Assembly: GCA_000155695.1 (NCBI GenBank)
Contig: DS990592.1
Coordinates: 4,530,665-4,594,664, forward strand
Source of the DNA: Verrucomicrobiia bacterium DG1235
GTDB taxonomy: Bacteria; Verrucomicrobiota; Verrucomicrobiia; Opitutales; Opitutaceae
Reading direction: 5' to 3'
Length of the DNA: 64,000 nt
The position numbers and the translations under genes are program-made. Under the pieces are notes generated by a model. It saw only the letters and a program-made list of their open reading frames with translations, made no database searches and was not told the origin of the DNA. Positions 26,246 through 34,890 of the stretch are shown here, in pieces; positions within the stretch are counted from its first letter, which is position 1; the number at the start of each line of letters is the position of its first letter.

Positions 26246-27667
26246 ATGATTACGATGAGAAAAAAGTCAGATAGTGAAATCTCTCGCCGGAAGTTTGTTG
26301 GACAGATGAGTTGCGCAGCGGTGGGTTCGACGGCTTTTTATTCAACCTTGATAAATCTGCTGGCAACGAATCAGGTATCCGCTCAGAGCCTAGTGCCGGG
26401 CAGTGGACACAAGGCTCTCGTGTGCTTGTTTATGAACGGCGGAAACGACTCGTACAACATGCTGGTGCCGCGCGAAGCCGATGAGTACAGTCGGTACTTT
26501 GACTCGCGAGGCAAGGAAAGCGACGAGTCGATGGCTTTATCTTTTGAGGAGCTGTTGCCAATTACTGATTCCGCAAGCGGTAGAGCATTTGGTCTTCATC
26601 CGACCATGACCGGCATGAAGTCGCTTTTCGATTCCGAGGAGCTCGCTTTCGTATGCAATGCCGGGACTCTCGTCGAGCCGACTACTCTGCAGGCTTTTGA
26701 AAACCGTAGCGCGCGACTGCCGCTAGGATTGTTTTCCCATGCAGACCAGATTATGCACTGGCAGACTTCGACTCCTGACAAGCGTGACTCGAAGGGCTGG
26801 CTAGGTCGTATGGCGGATATATTGAATCCGATAAATGGGAATGCTAAAGTGTCGATGAATATATCTCTGCGCGGATCGAATATTCTTCAAACGGGCAATA
26901 GTGTTATTCCTTATTCGATCACAAATGAAGGGGCTGTTGATCTGCAGTTTTATAATGATACAGATCATGCCTATTTTAAGGGAGCGGTTGATAGCCTCCT
27001 CGAGCAAGAGTATCAGAATTTACTGCAGCGTACCTATTCGAAGCTAACTCGGAATGCTATCGATCTCGGCATAGAGTTTAATGATGCGGTGGCGCTGGGA
27101 GTTCCTTTCAGTACGGAGTTTCCGGATTCTCCGTACGGCAATCAGTTGAAGATGATAGCTCGGAGCATCGCCGCCAATGTTCCTCTTGGACACACTCGCC
27201 AAACGTTTCTGGCAAACTATCACGGTTGGGACACTCATAACAACCACTTAGCGAAACACAGTGAGCTTTTGGCAGACGTCAGCGCTTCGGTGGCTGCGTT
27301 TTGGGCCGCGATTACGGAGATGGGTATGCAGGATCAGGTGGTGCTGTTCTCCGCATCCGATTTTGGTCGAACGTTGACGAGCAATGGTGACGGCACTGAT
27401 CATGGATGGGGAGGCAATCACTTCGTTCTCGGGGGCGGTCTCAATGGAAGGCGCCTCTATGGAGAGTATCCGGAGGATCTCGGAATCGGCAATAATTTGG
27501 ATACAGGTCGAGGACGGCTCGTGCCGACGATTTCGGTAGATCAGTACTTTGCGGAACTAGCGCTGTGGATGGGGGCGGATGCGTCGGATCTATCGCAGAT
27601 GCTGCCGAATATTGACCGGTTCTACGATGTAGGATCAAGCCAGGCACCGATCGGTTTGTGGGGTTGA
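26246..27667 (+). CDS. DUF1501 (sulfatase-like fold) Tat-exported protein
   Basis: The protein has 473 residues, with ATG at 26246 or 26255. The N-terminus carries a twin-arginine signal (SRRKFVGQMSCAAVGS), so it is exported folded. DUF1501 marks are LVCLFMNGGNDSYNMLVPR, GLHPTMTGMKSLF, HADQIMHWQTSTP, WLGRMADIL, a FLANYHGWDTHNNH block, FSASDFGRTL, and DHGWGGNHFVLGG. The Asp/His/Asn sets resemble alkaline-phosphatase/sulfatase metal sites, but catalysis has not been shown here. It lies between DUF1800 and a pseudopilin-like gene, and the TGATG junction at 27665-27669 couples it to the latter. Confidence 0.92.
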   Translation: MITMRKKSDSEISRRKFVGQMSCAAVGSTAFYSTLINLLATNQVSAQSLVPGSGHKALVCLFMNGGNDSYNMLVPREADEYSRYFDSRGKESDESMALSFEELLPITDSASGRAFGLHPTMTGMKSLFDSEELAFVCNAGTLVEPTTLQAFENRSARLPLGLFSHADQIMHWQTSTPDKRDSKGWLGRMADILNPINGNAKVSMNISLRGSNILQTGNSVIPYSITNEGAVDLQFYNDTDHAYFKGAVDSLLEQEYQNLLQRTYSKLTRNAIDLGIEFNDAVALGVPFSTEFPDSPYGNQLKMIARSIAANVPLGHTRQTFLANYHGWDTHNNHLAKHSELLADVSASVAAFWAAITEMGMQDQVVLFSASDFGRTLTSNGDGTDHGWGGNHFVLGGGLNGRRLYGEYPEDLGIGNNLDTGRGRLVPTISVDQYFAELALWMGADASDLSQMLPNIDRFYDVGSSQAPIGLWG

Positions 27668-28248
27668 TGGGCAAAGGATTTTGGCTTTGGGCGGGGGCGT
27701 TGGTGTTGGCGACTATGGCGGTAGGGCTTTGGTTATTCTGGGAGAAAGATCCCTCACCAGAGTATCCAAAGATCGGTGACGAGAGTGTTGGGGCTCGAGA
27801 GCTGGAACCGACCGAACCACTTGATAGAAGCGTGGGGCGTGCGGGTTTGGAGACGGGCGATACGATTGAAGATCTGAAAAACCCGCGCTTGCTGCGTCAC
27901 TATGGAGAGGCGAATCGCACGGCGAAGGATGATTTGGATTTGGTGAATGGGGTGCTGCAGCGTTTCTGGATGTTGTTTAAGGATCCTGATCTTTTGATGG
28001 TGGGATCGAACGAAGATATCGTGCGTAGCTTGAGCGGTGGGAATCCTGAAGGGATTGCTTTTGTGTCTCCTGAAAATCGATACATCGACTCAGAGGGTCG
28101 CTTGTTGGATCGTTGGGGAATGCCGCTATTCTTTCATGCGGAGTCGATGACGAGGATCGAGGTGCGATCGAGTGGTCCGGATCGAAAGCGATTTACCAAT
28201 GATGACGTGGTGGTGATGGCGCGTTCCTCTGCGCGGTTGAGGAACTAG
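27667..28248 (+). CDS. Membrane-anchored protein with pseudopilin-like C-terminal motif
   Basis: The protein has 193 residues. ATG 27667 overlaps the DUF1501 stop by one base. One N-terminal membrane helix (about 4-23) precedes an acidic/charged linker and a C-terminal domain with DSEGRLLDRWGMPLFFH and VRSSGPDRKRFTNDDV. The last block matches the DPWGxPY...SxGPDxxxxTxDDI signature at the C-terminus of type II secretion pseudopilins (GspG), where the Asp residues bind Ca2+. However, the N-terminal prepilin cleavage motif (G followed by FxxxE) is absent. Together with DUF1800 and DUF1501 it looks like a three-gene export or secretion unit. No function is established. Confidence 0.75.
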   Translation: MGKGFWLWAGALVLATMAVGLWLFWEKDPSPEYPKIGDESVGARELEPTEPLDRSVGRAGLETGDTIEDLKNPRLLRHYGEANRTAKDDLDLVNGVLQRFWMLFKDPDLLMVGSNEDIVRSLSGGNPEGIAFVSPENRYIDSEGRLLDRWGMPLFFHAESMTRIEVRSSGPDRKRFTNDDVVVMARSSARLRN

Positions 28249-28308
28249 GCCAATTTCGTTGGTAAGAGCTAGGGGGAGCACGTTTGTTTAGTTCCGGAGT
28301 ATTTTGAG

Positions 28309-28730
28309 TTGGCGAGCCCAGCTTTGAAGGGGGTGCATTGGGATCATGGGGCGTATCAGCCCGATTTGGTGGTGATCAATCTCGGTACTGACTTTGATGC
28401 GGGGATGTTGGATGCGAAGGAGTATTTGGAGGTGTTTAGCGGTTTTGTAATGCGGGTGCGTACGGTGTATCCACTTTCCCATATCATTTTGGTGGAAAGC
28501 AATTTTCACTCGGATGTTCTCGGCACGGAGGGCGCTGAGATACGCGAGCAGCTACGATTGACTTTGGAGACGGTGGTGGCGCGAGAGCGTGCGGCAGGCG
28601 ATCGATGGATCAGTCCGCGGAGGCTGGCTACTATGCGGAAACGCCGAGCGATATCCAATTGACGGTGGAGCAGCACGAGCTGTTGGCTGACGAAATCGAG
28701 GACGCGATTCGCGGTGCGGCTGGCTGGTAG
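28309..28730 (+). pseudogene. Remnant of an SGNH/CE2-type esterase, frameshifted and N-truncated
   Basis: The first frame (28309-28662) reads PDLVVINLGTDFDAG, which is the block III region of SGNH acetyl esterases with Asp in place of the catalytic Asn (normally GTND). It continues through LSHIILVESNF and ends in a nonsense tail. The true C-terminus resumes in another frame (from about 28611): YYAETPSDIQLTVEQHELLADEI, where TVEQHELLADEI matches the His-bearing end of the fold, up to TAG 28728-28730. The N-terminal GDS block is missing. It therefore looks like a decayed gene, not an active one. A sequencing error could explain the frameshift but not the missing start. Confidence 0.55.
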
Positions 28731-28981
28731 GTTTTGGGAGGGGCGCCTGATCAGTAAGACGCGTACCTTCTTTTCTACCACATCGTCTCCTGTTTGCGTT
28801 GGGTTTTGGGAAATGGTTCGGGATATGCCCGCCATCTGGTCGAATCGCCTTTTGTTAAGAATAGGTTACGGAAAAGAATAGAGTTTAAAAGTATTCCTCT
28901 TAGTGAATATTCATAGCAAAGAATTATTCAGTCTGTTCGCATTCTGATAAGGTGGGGAGCTATGGAGATTCGAATTTTGTT

Positions 28982-29470
28982 ATGAAAAAGCTTAAGGTTC
29001 TATTCCTTTGTACCGGCAATACTGCTCGCAGTGTATTGGGTGAGTACATACTGGGTAAGCGTGACTCTCTGCGTTTCGAGAGTTTCAGCGCTGGGGCGAG
29101 TCCAAAGGACGGACCTCATCCGATGGCGATTCGTGTATTGCGGGAGCATTTTCAAATAGATGCTTCGAGCGCTCGGAGCAAGTCCTGGGAGGAGTTCAAG
29201 GATGGGAGTTTCGATTTAGTGATTACGGTTTGCGACAAGGCGCGTGAGACTTGTCCCGTATGGCCTGGTCAACCGATTGTTGCGCACTGGGGGTCTCCGG
29301 ATCCGGCAGCGTTTGTAGGTTCAGAGGAAGAGACGTATCGACATTTTAGGGACGTGGCGTTGCAGATAACGCGGCGGATCGATCTATTGATAGCATTGCC
29401 GATTGAGCGGTTAAGTGCGTACAGCGTAGCGGGCGAGCAGTCTGTAAGGGATATCGGCGAGGTTGGGTGA
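28982..29470 (+). CDS. arsC: Arsenate reductase, thioredoxin-coupled LMW-phosphatase type
   Basis: The protein has 162 residues from ATG 28982; an upstream GTG adds ten poor residues. The P-loop CTGNTARS (Cys10 to Arg16) is the CX5R motif of low-molecular-weight phosphatases. Cys84 and Cys91 (TVCDKARETCPVWPG) match the Cys82/Cys89 redox relay of S. aureus ArsC with the same 7-residue spacing, so arsenate reduction via thioredoxin is likely. It acts in the cytoplasm, producing arsenite for export. No arsenite efflux pump or ArsR lies next to it. It stands alone between a gene remnant and a convergent protease gene, outside the metal island. Confidence 0.88.
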   Translation: MKKLKVLFLCTGNTARSVLGEYILGKRDSLRFESFSAGASPKDGPHPMAIRVLREHFQIDASSARSKSWEEFKDGSFDLVITVCDKARETCPVWPGQPIVAHWGSPDPAAFVGSEEETYRHFRDVALQITRRIDLLIALPIERLSAYSVAGEQSVRDIGEVG

Positions 29471-29507
29471 ATTGATGGCTGATTGATCGCTGCCTTTTAC
29501 AGGGAAG

Positions 29508-32500
29508 CTACTCGGTTTTTTGTATCAGGAATTTGAATAAGAGGGTGCTACCATTTTCACCGTCGAGGGGAACTTCGTAGTTGGCTCCATTGGGACCGAG
29601 GCCGATGTAGTACTGGTCTATATCGTCAAGGAGTTGCCCCGGCTGGATGGGATGGGGGATGTCCAACTGGAATTCGTATTCGTCGTAGGTTTGCCGATTG
29701 GGTAGGGTGAAGCGAGCGACTGGGAAGGGTGTGTCGCGGATGAATTCGATGGGGAGCGGAGCGGGATGAAGGGGGTCGCTGTCGAAGAGGTATTCGACGA
29801 AGTTGACGAGGCTGTCATCGTCGGGGTCTGCTTTCCAGTAGTCTGCTGGCGGGACGAGATTCTTTTCTTGGGTCCAATCGGCATAGCTTTTTTGGGGCGT
29901 GATGGTGAGTTGGACGGGATCGCTTTCGAGCAGCAACTCGCCGTAGCTGTAGACGGCGAATTGGTAGCTGCTGTCTTCGGGTTCTCTGGTGAAGAAGTAC
30001 CTGAGGCCGGAGAGGGAATAAGACCAGGAGGTAGGGAACCCGTTTTCGCTCCACTGTATTTCGTAGGGTCTGTCTTCTGGGAGGTTGAGGCCGATGCGGA
30101 TTTCGACTGGGTTGCCGACGATGGCCTCAAGGCTTTCGGGGAGGTAGTAGATGCTTGGTTCGCCGCTTAGCTGGATGTCGAGCTCGGCGAATTCGCTGAG
30201 TGGGAAGTCTGGTCCGATGCGGTAGTTTGCGAGGTCGTCGGTGCTGGCGGCATTTGAGAATACGGAGCCGTGCGAGGGAGTGGGGATGCGGAAGCCGGAG
30301 CGGTCCCAGATGGCGGAGCGGATTTTTCCTGATGGACCTGAGGCGCGGGCTACGAAGAAGTCGCCGGGATTTGCGACGAGTTTTCGGGGGAGGAAGCGGG
30401 TCTGGGTGTGGTCGTAGTTGTTGATAATTGCGTAGCCGTGTCGGCTGGTGATGACGGCGTCCGCGAGGTAGGTGGCGTTTGCGAAGGTGAGGGGGTCGCC
30501 TCCGGACTGGATGGGAGCGGCTTTTCCCCAGACGTGCACGGTGCGGTCGCGGAGGCGGGCGAAGGTGAAGTTTTCGGTGGCGTGTAGGCTGAGGGGGGAT
30601 TTGCCGCTGAGGTCGGGGGCGGGCTCGTTGGCGGGAGCGCCGGAGAGGGTGTGCTGGTAGCCGAGCTGGAGGATGGTGTCGTCTTCGAAGAGGACGGGGA
30701 TGTTGTGGGCGGCGATGTCGAAGTCGCGTATGGGGTGGCCTTGGGAGAGGATGGAGGAGGTGGCGGTGGCGAAGTCCCAGTGGAGGAGGGTTTGGTCGGA
30801 GCGGAGGGCGAGCAGGGATTGGCCTTCGGCTTCGATGCGGATGAGGCGTTTCCAGTTGGGGTGGTTTTCGGGCGTGTCGACGGAGGGGCGGTAGGCGTCG
30901 AGAAGGTGGAGCCTGCCTTGGGAGTCGAGGGCGATGGGGCCGGCGTCGTTCATGGCGATATCGACGATGTCGGGGCCGAGGGATTGCTGGGCGGTTTCTT
31001 GGAAGTCTTCGAATACGCTCAGGGTTCCGTCGAGCTGGAGGGCGCAGAACCCCCAGCTGCAGCCTGCTATGTCTACGAGGTTTTGGCGGTAGATGATGGA
31101 GTCGGGCAATTCGCTGTGCTCGATATAGCTGTAGATTCCCGATTTGCCGTTTTGGTAGACCCATGAGCCTTGGGCTATGGTCGCATTGTAGTAAGAAGAG
31201 CTATTGAAGACCGCCTCCGCTTTTCCGGAGCTGGGGAGGAGGCGGTAGCTTGAATAAGCGAGTTGCGTCGGGGCGCCGCTAGCGTCGAGCTCGACAAGTA
31301 GGGGTTGTGACCCGAATGAGTCGCCTCGGGAATCGACGAGGGTGAATCGGTAGGTTCCGCTGTCGCTTTGCTGGAAGGGGTAGAGGGTGAGGGTGGCATC
31401 GTTAGCGCCTTCGATGAGGGTGTCGTTTTTGTACCATTGGATGACGTAGGGCGTGTAGTCGCCGGTGACGTCGATGGTGATTTTGAAGGGTTCGAAGGGT
31501 TTGCCGTAGAGGGTGCTTTCGGGAATGTCGGCCACGACGGTTGGCAGTTTTTCTCGAGCGCTGAAATCTCGCTCGTAGAGGGTGGAGCTGTCGGGGGCGA
31601 TGAGGGCGATCTGGTAGTCGCCGAGATCGCTTTCTTCGGTGTTTTCGAGGAGGAGCTCGGGCGTATCCGTTTCGACAATACTACTTGGCGTAGTCCATCG
31701 GTAGGTGATCTCGTCCGGAGCTTGGACGGGGATGGAGATGGTTTGTCTGATTCCGAGTTCGAGGGGAATGGAGTGATTGAAGGCGTCGATACTGAAGAAG
31801 GAGACTTTGACGGGTTGGGAGGTGGCGGTGCCGGTTTCGCTTTGCACTTGGGCGGTGTAGATGCCGGCGTCCGTTTGCTCGCCTGCGAAGAAGAGACTGG
31901 TCGAGTTGGCGTTTGGGATAGCGACGTCGTCTTTGTACCACTGGATGGTGGCGGGTATCAAGGATTGGTACTGGACGTTGATCGAGGCAGTTGCGTTTAG
32001 CCAGAAGTAGCTGTCGCTCGACTGGGAGGTGATTGTTGGCGGCGGGTAGGGCTTGACGTTTATATGGGAGGTGACGGTGGTGCCTTTCGAGTTGCCTGCG
32101 ATCATCCAGTAGTTGCCGGGGGTTGATGAGGAGTTTGTGTCGAGGACGAGTTCGAGGCTGTTTTTGTCGGGCAGCAGTTTCTGGTCTTTATACCAGTCTA
32201 TGGTAGTGGAGGGACCAATACTAGCGCTGACTTTTATCGATGCGTAGTCTCCGGGTCGATACAGGATATCATCTGGAGCGGTGAAGATACTTGGCTTGGT
32301 TTCGGTGACTCCTTTCCCGCCTGCGGCCTCGTCGGCGAGTTTGACGAGCTTGTGCGCTTCGTTGTCGAAGGATCGTACGAATAGGCTTCCTGTGCCGCCT
32401 ATGAAGACGGCGAGCGCTTGCCAGTTGCCGTTCGAGTCTTTGGCGAGGATGGGGCCTCCGCTGTTGCCGCCGTAAGACTCTGATCCCTCGAGGTCGAAGA

Positions 32501-33158
32501 GCATGTAGGGCATGCCGTCGCTGTCGCGCCCGTCCGTCCAGTGCTTGAAGCCGCTGGTTCCGAGGTCGATTTCGTGGAGTCTTCCTTGGCTTGTCCATGG
32601 AATGGGATCGGCGAGTGGGAAGCCTTGCAGCTTTTTGGGAAGGTCGCCGTCGAGCCAGAGGTAGGGGTCGCTCGAGACGATATCGGTGGGTGCGTAGTAG
32701 TTTGCGAGGCGTTCGTGCCGGTAGACGGCTCCAAAGTCGGCGTTGAGCGTATCGAGTGTGGCGGAGCCGGATTCGCCCGTTTCCTCGCCGACGCGTGAGG
32801 CGTAGCTGGTCCAGACCTTTTGGTTGAGGTTTCGAATTGTAGGTTCGTCCAGGTGATAGCCGTAGTTAGCTTCGTTGTTGGCCGCGATGCGGCGGACGTC
32901 GCTGGTCCAAACGAGGTTTTCATCGTCGAAGAGGCCGTGGGCGACGGTGGCGATAACGTGGGGAGTGACGGCGACGCCGCTGTAAAGGGTGCTGTATGAG
33001 GAGTAGTTTGACTGGAGTCTAAAGTTGTAGACGTTTGGTCTGTCTTCCATCGGGGTGGTGACTTCGACAGGGATGGCTTGGGCTAATACCTCGGTGCTCG
33101 CGACTGCGACGAAAAAGAAGAGGAGCGTACAGGTTAGGGTTTGTATCCAGATTTTCAT
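29508..33158 (-). CDS. Large secreted trypsin-like serine protease with Ig-like and RCC1-like regions
   Basis: The protein has 1,216 residues with a signal peptide ending STEVLAQA. The N-terminal S1 (chymotrypsin-fold) domain has the triad His74 (ATVAHGL), Asp141 (LNADFGAVY) and Ser233 (YGGNSGGPI). Then come four or so Ig-like domains with the IQWYKND/DAGIYTAQV pattern (about 290-620), a region with repeated short propeller-like strands reminiscent of RCC1 (about 690-900), another Ig-like segment, and the C-terminal block DPDDDSLVNFVEYLFDSDP common on secreted verrucomicrobial proteins. It probably acts outside the cell or at the surface. It overlaps by 4 bp (ATGA) with the upstream 370-residue gene, so the two are translationally coupled. 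Confidence 0.85.
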   Translation of the reverse strand: MKIWIQTLTCTLLFFFVAVASTEVLAQAIPVEVTTPMEDRPNVYNFRLQSNYSSYSTLYSGVAVTPHVIATVAHGLFDDENLVWTSDVRRIAANNEANYGYHLDEPTIRNLNQKVWTSYASRVGEETGESGSATLDTLNADFGAVYRHERLANYYAPTDIVSSDPYLWLDGDLPKKLQGFPLADPIPWTSQGRLHEIDLGTSGFKHWTDGRDSDGMPYMLFDLEGSESYGGNSGGPILAKDSNGNWQALAVFIGGTGSLFVRSFDNEAHKLVKLADEAAGGKGVTETKPSIFTAPDDILYRPGDYASIKVSASIGPSTTIDWYKDQKLLPDKNSLELVLDTNSSSTPGNYWMIAGNSKGTTVTSHINVKPYPPPTITSQSSDSYFWLNATASINVQYQSLIPATIQWYKDDVAIPNANSTSLFFAGEQTDAGIYTAQVQSETGTATSQPVKVSFFSIDAFNHSIPLELGIRQTISIPVQAPDEITYRWTTPSSIVETDTPELLLENTEESDLGDYQIALIAPDSSTLYERDFSAREKLPTVVADIPESTLYGKPFEPFKITIDVTGDYTPYVIQWYKNDTLIEGANDATLTLYPFQQSDSGTYRFTLVDSRGDSFGSQPLLVELDASGAPTQLAYSSYRLLPSSGKAEAVFNSSSYYNATIAQGSWVYQNGKSGIYSYIEHSELPDSIIYRQNLVDIAGCSWGFCALQLDGTLSVFEDFQETAQQSLGPDIVDIAMNDAGPIALDSQGRLHLLDAYRPSVDTPENHPNWKRLIRIEAEGQSLLALRSDQTLLHWDFATATSSILSQGHPIRDFDIAAHNIPVLFEDDTILQLGYQHTLSGAPANEPAPDLSGKSPLSLHATENFTFARLRDRTVHVWGKAAPIQSGGDPLTFANATYLADAVITSRHGYAIINNYDHTQTRFLPRKLVANPGDFFVARASGPSGKIRSAIWDRSGFRIPTPSHGSVFSNAASTDDLANYRIGPDFPLSEFAELDIQLSGEPSIYYLPESLEAIVGNPVEIRIGLNLPEDRPYEIQWSENGFPTSWSYSLSGLRYFFTREPEDSSYQFAVYSYGELLLESDPVQLTITPQKSYADWTQEKNLVPPADYWKADPDDDSLVNFVEYLFDSDPLHPAPLPIEFIRDTPFPVARFTLPNRQTYDEYEFQLDIPHPIQPGQLLDDIDQYYIGLGPNGANYEVPLDGENGSTLLFKFLIQKTE

Positions 33159-34267
33159 TGCTCGATCTTTTCCGTTGAGCTTAGCCGTTGGATAGATGCG
33201 GTTAACTGCTTGCTGACTTCGGATTCTAGCTTTGATGAGTCTACGGCTGCGAGCATGTCTCCGATGGTAGCTAGAGTGCCTTCAGTGGCGTATCCGATAT
33301 TTGGATTATTGGAGAGCAGGGTGTAGGAGTGGAACTGGTTTGAGCTCGGGATCTGTTTCAGGAATTGGATTCGTTCCGATTCTGGGAAGCGCTTGTCCGA
33401 GAGGTAGTTTGCAAGGAGCTCTTTGTCTTGGGGCGTGACGGTTCGGAGTTTTGCGAAGAGTCCGGCTCGGGTTTGCGGACGACTTTCTAGCCAGTCGGGA
33501 TATTGACTGAGCGCTTGGAGAGTTTTGCGGGGAGCTTGTTCGACGAGACGTTCCAGCGTGAGGTAGGCAGCGAAGCGAAGTGCTTTGTCGTCGCTTTTGT
33601 TGATGATGCGGCAGAGTTCTTGAGTCGAGGTGTCTTGAGCTGCGTAGGCGATCGCGTCGAAGGATTCGAGGTAAGCCGGCGTGGGTTTATCCTGCCAAGG
33701 CTGGTGTGTGAGGAGCTCGTGGGCGTATTGAGCGACTTCGGTTTTTGTAGCTGTATCTTCGCGGCGGACACGCCCGAGATTTCTGAGAGCGAGTGCCCAT
33801 TCGTCGGGCGAGTTTTTGGCTTCGAAGATAGTGTAGGAGTATGCGGCGGCGATTTCGGGGTCGGTTTCACCGAGCGTGTCTAGAAGGAAGACTCGTAGGC
33901 TGGTCGGAGTGGGGATAGAGCCGCCTTCGCCGACGGAGAAGCGAAGGTCGGTGGAGCGGTCGACGTTTGTGTCAAGGAAGGCGAGGATTTCTTCAACTGC
34001 GTTTTTGGGACCGAGCTGCTCGAGCTCGAGAGAGAGTGAGTGGAGATCCTGGAGGGTAAGTGGCGCGACAGTGTTCTCCAGAAAGCGAGATAGGGTGTTG
34101 GATTGTTCGATGCGGGGACGCGCTTCAGGAGCCGGAGCGGCAATCCGAGGCGGAATGTTCTGGGGCTCAGATGAGGGAGGGGTGTTTGGGAAGTAGGTCC
34201 AAATGGCTGCAGCGGCAATCAGCAGGGTGAGGATGAGGGCAAAAGTCTTCGATTTAGAGCGGGGCAT
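33155..34267 (-). CDS. Exported or membrane-anchored helical protein of unknown function
   Basis: The protein has 370 residues. It has a basic N-terminus (MPRSKSK) and one hydrophobic helix (about 8-26) followed by a Pro-rich linker, so it is anchored with its body in the periplasm. The rest is almost all helical with HEAT/armadillo-like regularity (for example DKALRFAAYLTLERLVEQAP, TPQDKELLANYLSDKRFPES). No catalytic motif was recognised. It is the first gene of a two-gene operon with the large secreted protease, with which it overlaps by four bases. An accessory, inhibitory or secretion role for that protease is a reasonable guess. Confidence 0.8.
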   Translation of the reverse strand: MPRSKSKTFALILTLLIAAAAIWTYFPNTPPSSEPQNIPPRIAAPAPEARPRIEQSNTLSRFLENTVAPLTLQDLHSLSLELEQLGPKNAVEEILAFLDTNVDRSTDLRFSVGEGGSIPTPTSLRVFLLDTLGETDPEIAAAYSYTIFEAKNSPDEWALALRNLGRVRREDTATKTEVAQYAHELLTHQPWQDKPTPAYLESFDAIAYAAQDTSTQELCRIINKSDDKALRFAAYLTLERLVEQAPRKTLQALSQYPDWLESRPQTRAGLFAKLRTVTPQDKELLANYLSDKRFPESERIQFLKQIPSSNQFHSYTLLSNNPNIGYATEGTLATIGDMLAAVDSSKLESEVSKQLTASIQRLSSTEKIEQ

Positions 34268-34406
34268 CGAAAGGGGGAGTTTCCATTAGCGGAGATTGCC
34301 TTAGAGATCTTACGCAGCAAGCAAAAGAGGATGCGACGAGACGAGGAAGTGGTTTGCTTCGCTCCGCAAATGCTCCGCTCGGGTTATCATCTCTGTGTCG
34401 CCGAAT

Positions 34407-34469
34407 ACAAAAAAACGCCACCTGGTGGGATGACGTTTTCTTGAAAGTAGTGGCGGAGAGAGAGGGATT
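34407..34469 (-). repeat. Attachment-site-like repeat copy 1: tRNA-Ser 3' fragment plus terminator
   Basis: Read on the minus strand, 34451-34468 gives the 3' acceptor part of a tRNA-Ser-like gene (ATCCCTCTCTCTCCGCCA: end of the T-loop, T-stem 3' half, acceptor 3' half, discriminator G and CCA). A hairpin (34412-34438) and a T-run follow, i.e. the tRNA terminator. The remainder of the tRNA is absent. The copy is about 90% identical to the one at 34570-34633, and the similarity ends exactly within the T-loop, as at integrase crossover sites. Confidence 0.75.
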
Positions 34470-34569
34470 GGTTCGCTTCGCTCAGGACTTCGTCCCCATT
34501 GCTGCGCAATGTCCGTTCCGCTTCGCTTCACAAACCCTCTGCTCGGGTCCGAATCCCGGAACGCGTCCT

Positions 34570-34633
34570 ACAAAAAAACGCCACCTAGTAGGACGACGTT
34601 TTCTTTGAAAGTAGTGGCGGAGAGAGAGGGATT
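34570..34633 (-). repeat. Attachment-site-like repeat copy 2 (left island boundary)
   Basis: This is the second copy of the tRNA-Ser 3' end and terminator. On the minus strand it reads TTCGAATCCCTCTCTCTCCG ending in CCA at 34615: T-loop, T-stem 3' half, acceptor 3' half, CCA. The five bases upstream (CACTG) cannot pair with the T-stem 3' half, so the rest of the tRNA has been displaced. The hairpin and T-run over 34571-34602 form a terminator with a changed loop. This copy keeps the longer T-loop and borders the metal-gene region, so it is the better candidate for the current att site. Confidence 0.75.
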
Positions 34634-34890
34634 CGAACAGTGAATCGACTTTCACTATTCTTCACAAAGCGTTACTGTTTATGACCTTATGGAAAGTTGG
34701 GATTGCTGAAAAATGAGCCTTTTTGCATCAAAAAAACTTCAGATTGGCAATGAATTGGCAATGGGTTGTGGCCGTTTGCTTGAGGGAACTCGGGATTCTC
34801 TTCTTCGGCTTTCTGAGTATTTTGGTTTTTGGAGGATCTTTTTTCTGATTAGTTTGAGGGTTTTTGGATTTGAATACGTTTACGGTGAAT
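34634..34890. other. Gene-free island edge with tandem 10-bp repeat
   Basis: No convincing gene lies between the att-like repeat and the first island gene. ATTGGCAATG occurs twice, at 34743-34752 and 34754-34763, i.e. 11 bp apart and on the same face of the helix. Such direct repeats near a crossover core can be arm-type integrase sites or a regulator's operator; neither is shown. The upstream promoter of the sigma-factor operon should also lie here. Confidence 0.45.

Noticed and set aside
28309..28662. Intact short SGNH protein
   Set aside because: It lacks the catalytic Ser block and loses the C-terminal His by a frame change, so it is treated as a remnant.
34354..34608. Open frame of 84 codons over the repeats
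   Set aside because: It only translates the tRNA fragment and terminator repeats; composition and place argue against a protein.
34450..34720. Complete tRNA-Ser on the minus strand
   Set aside because: Only the part from the T-loop to CCA is present; no matching 5' acceptor stem, D-arm or anticodon arm was found upstream.
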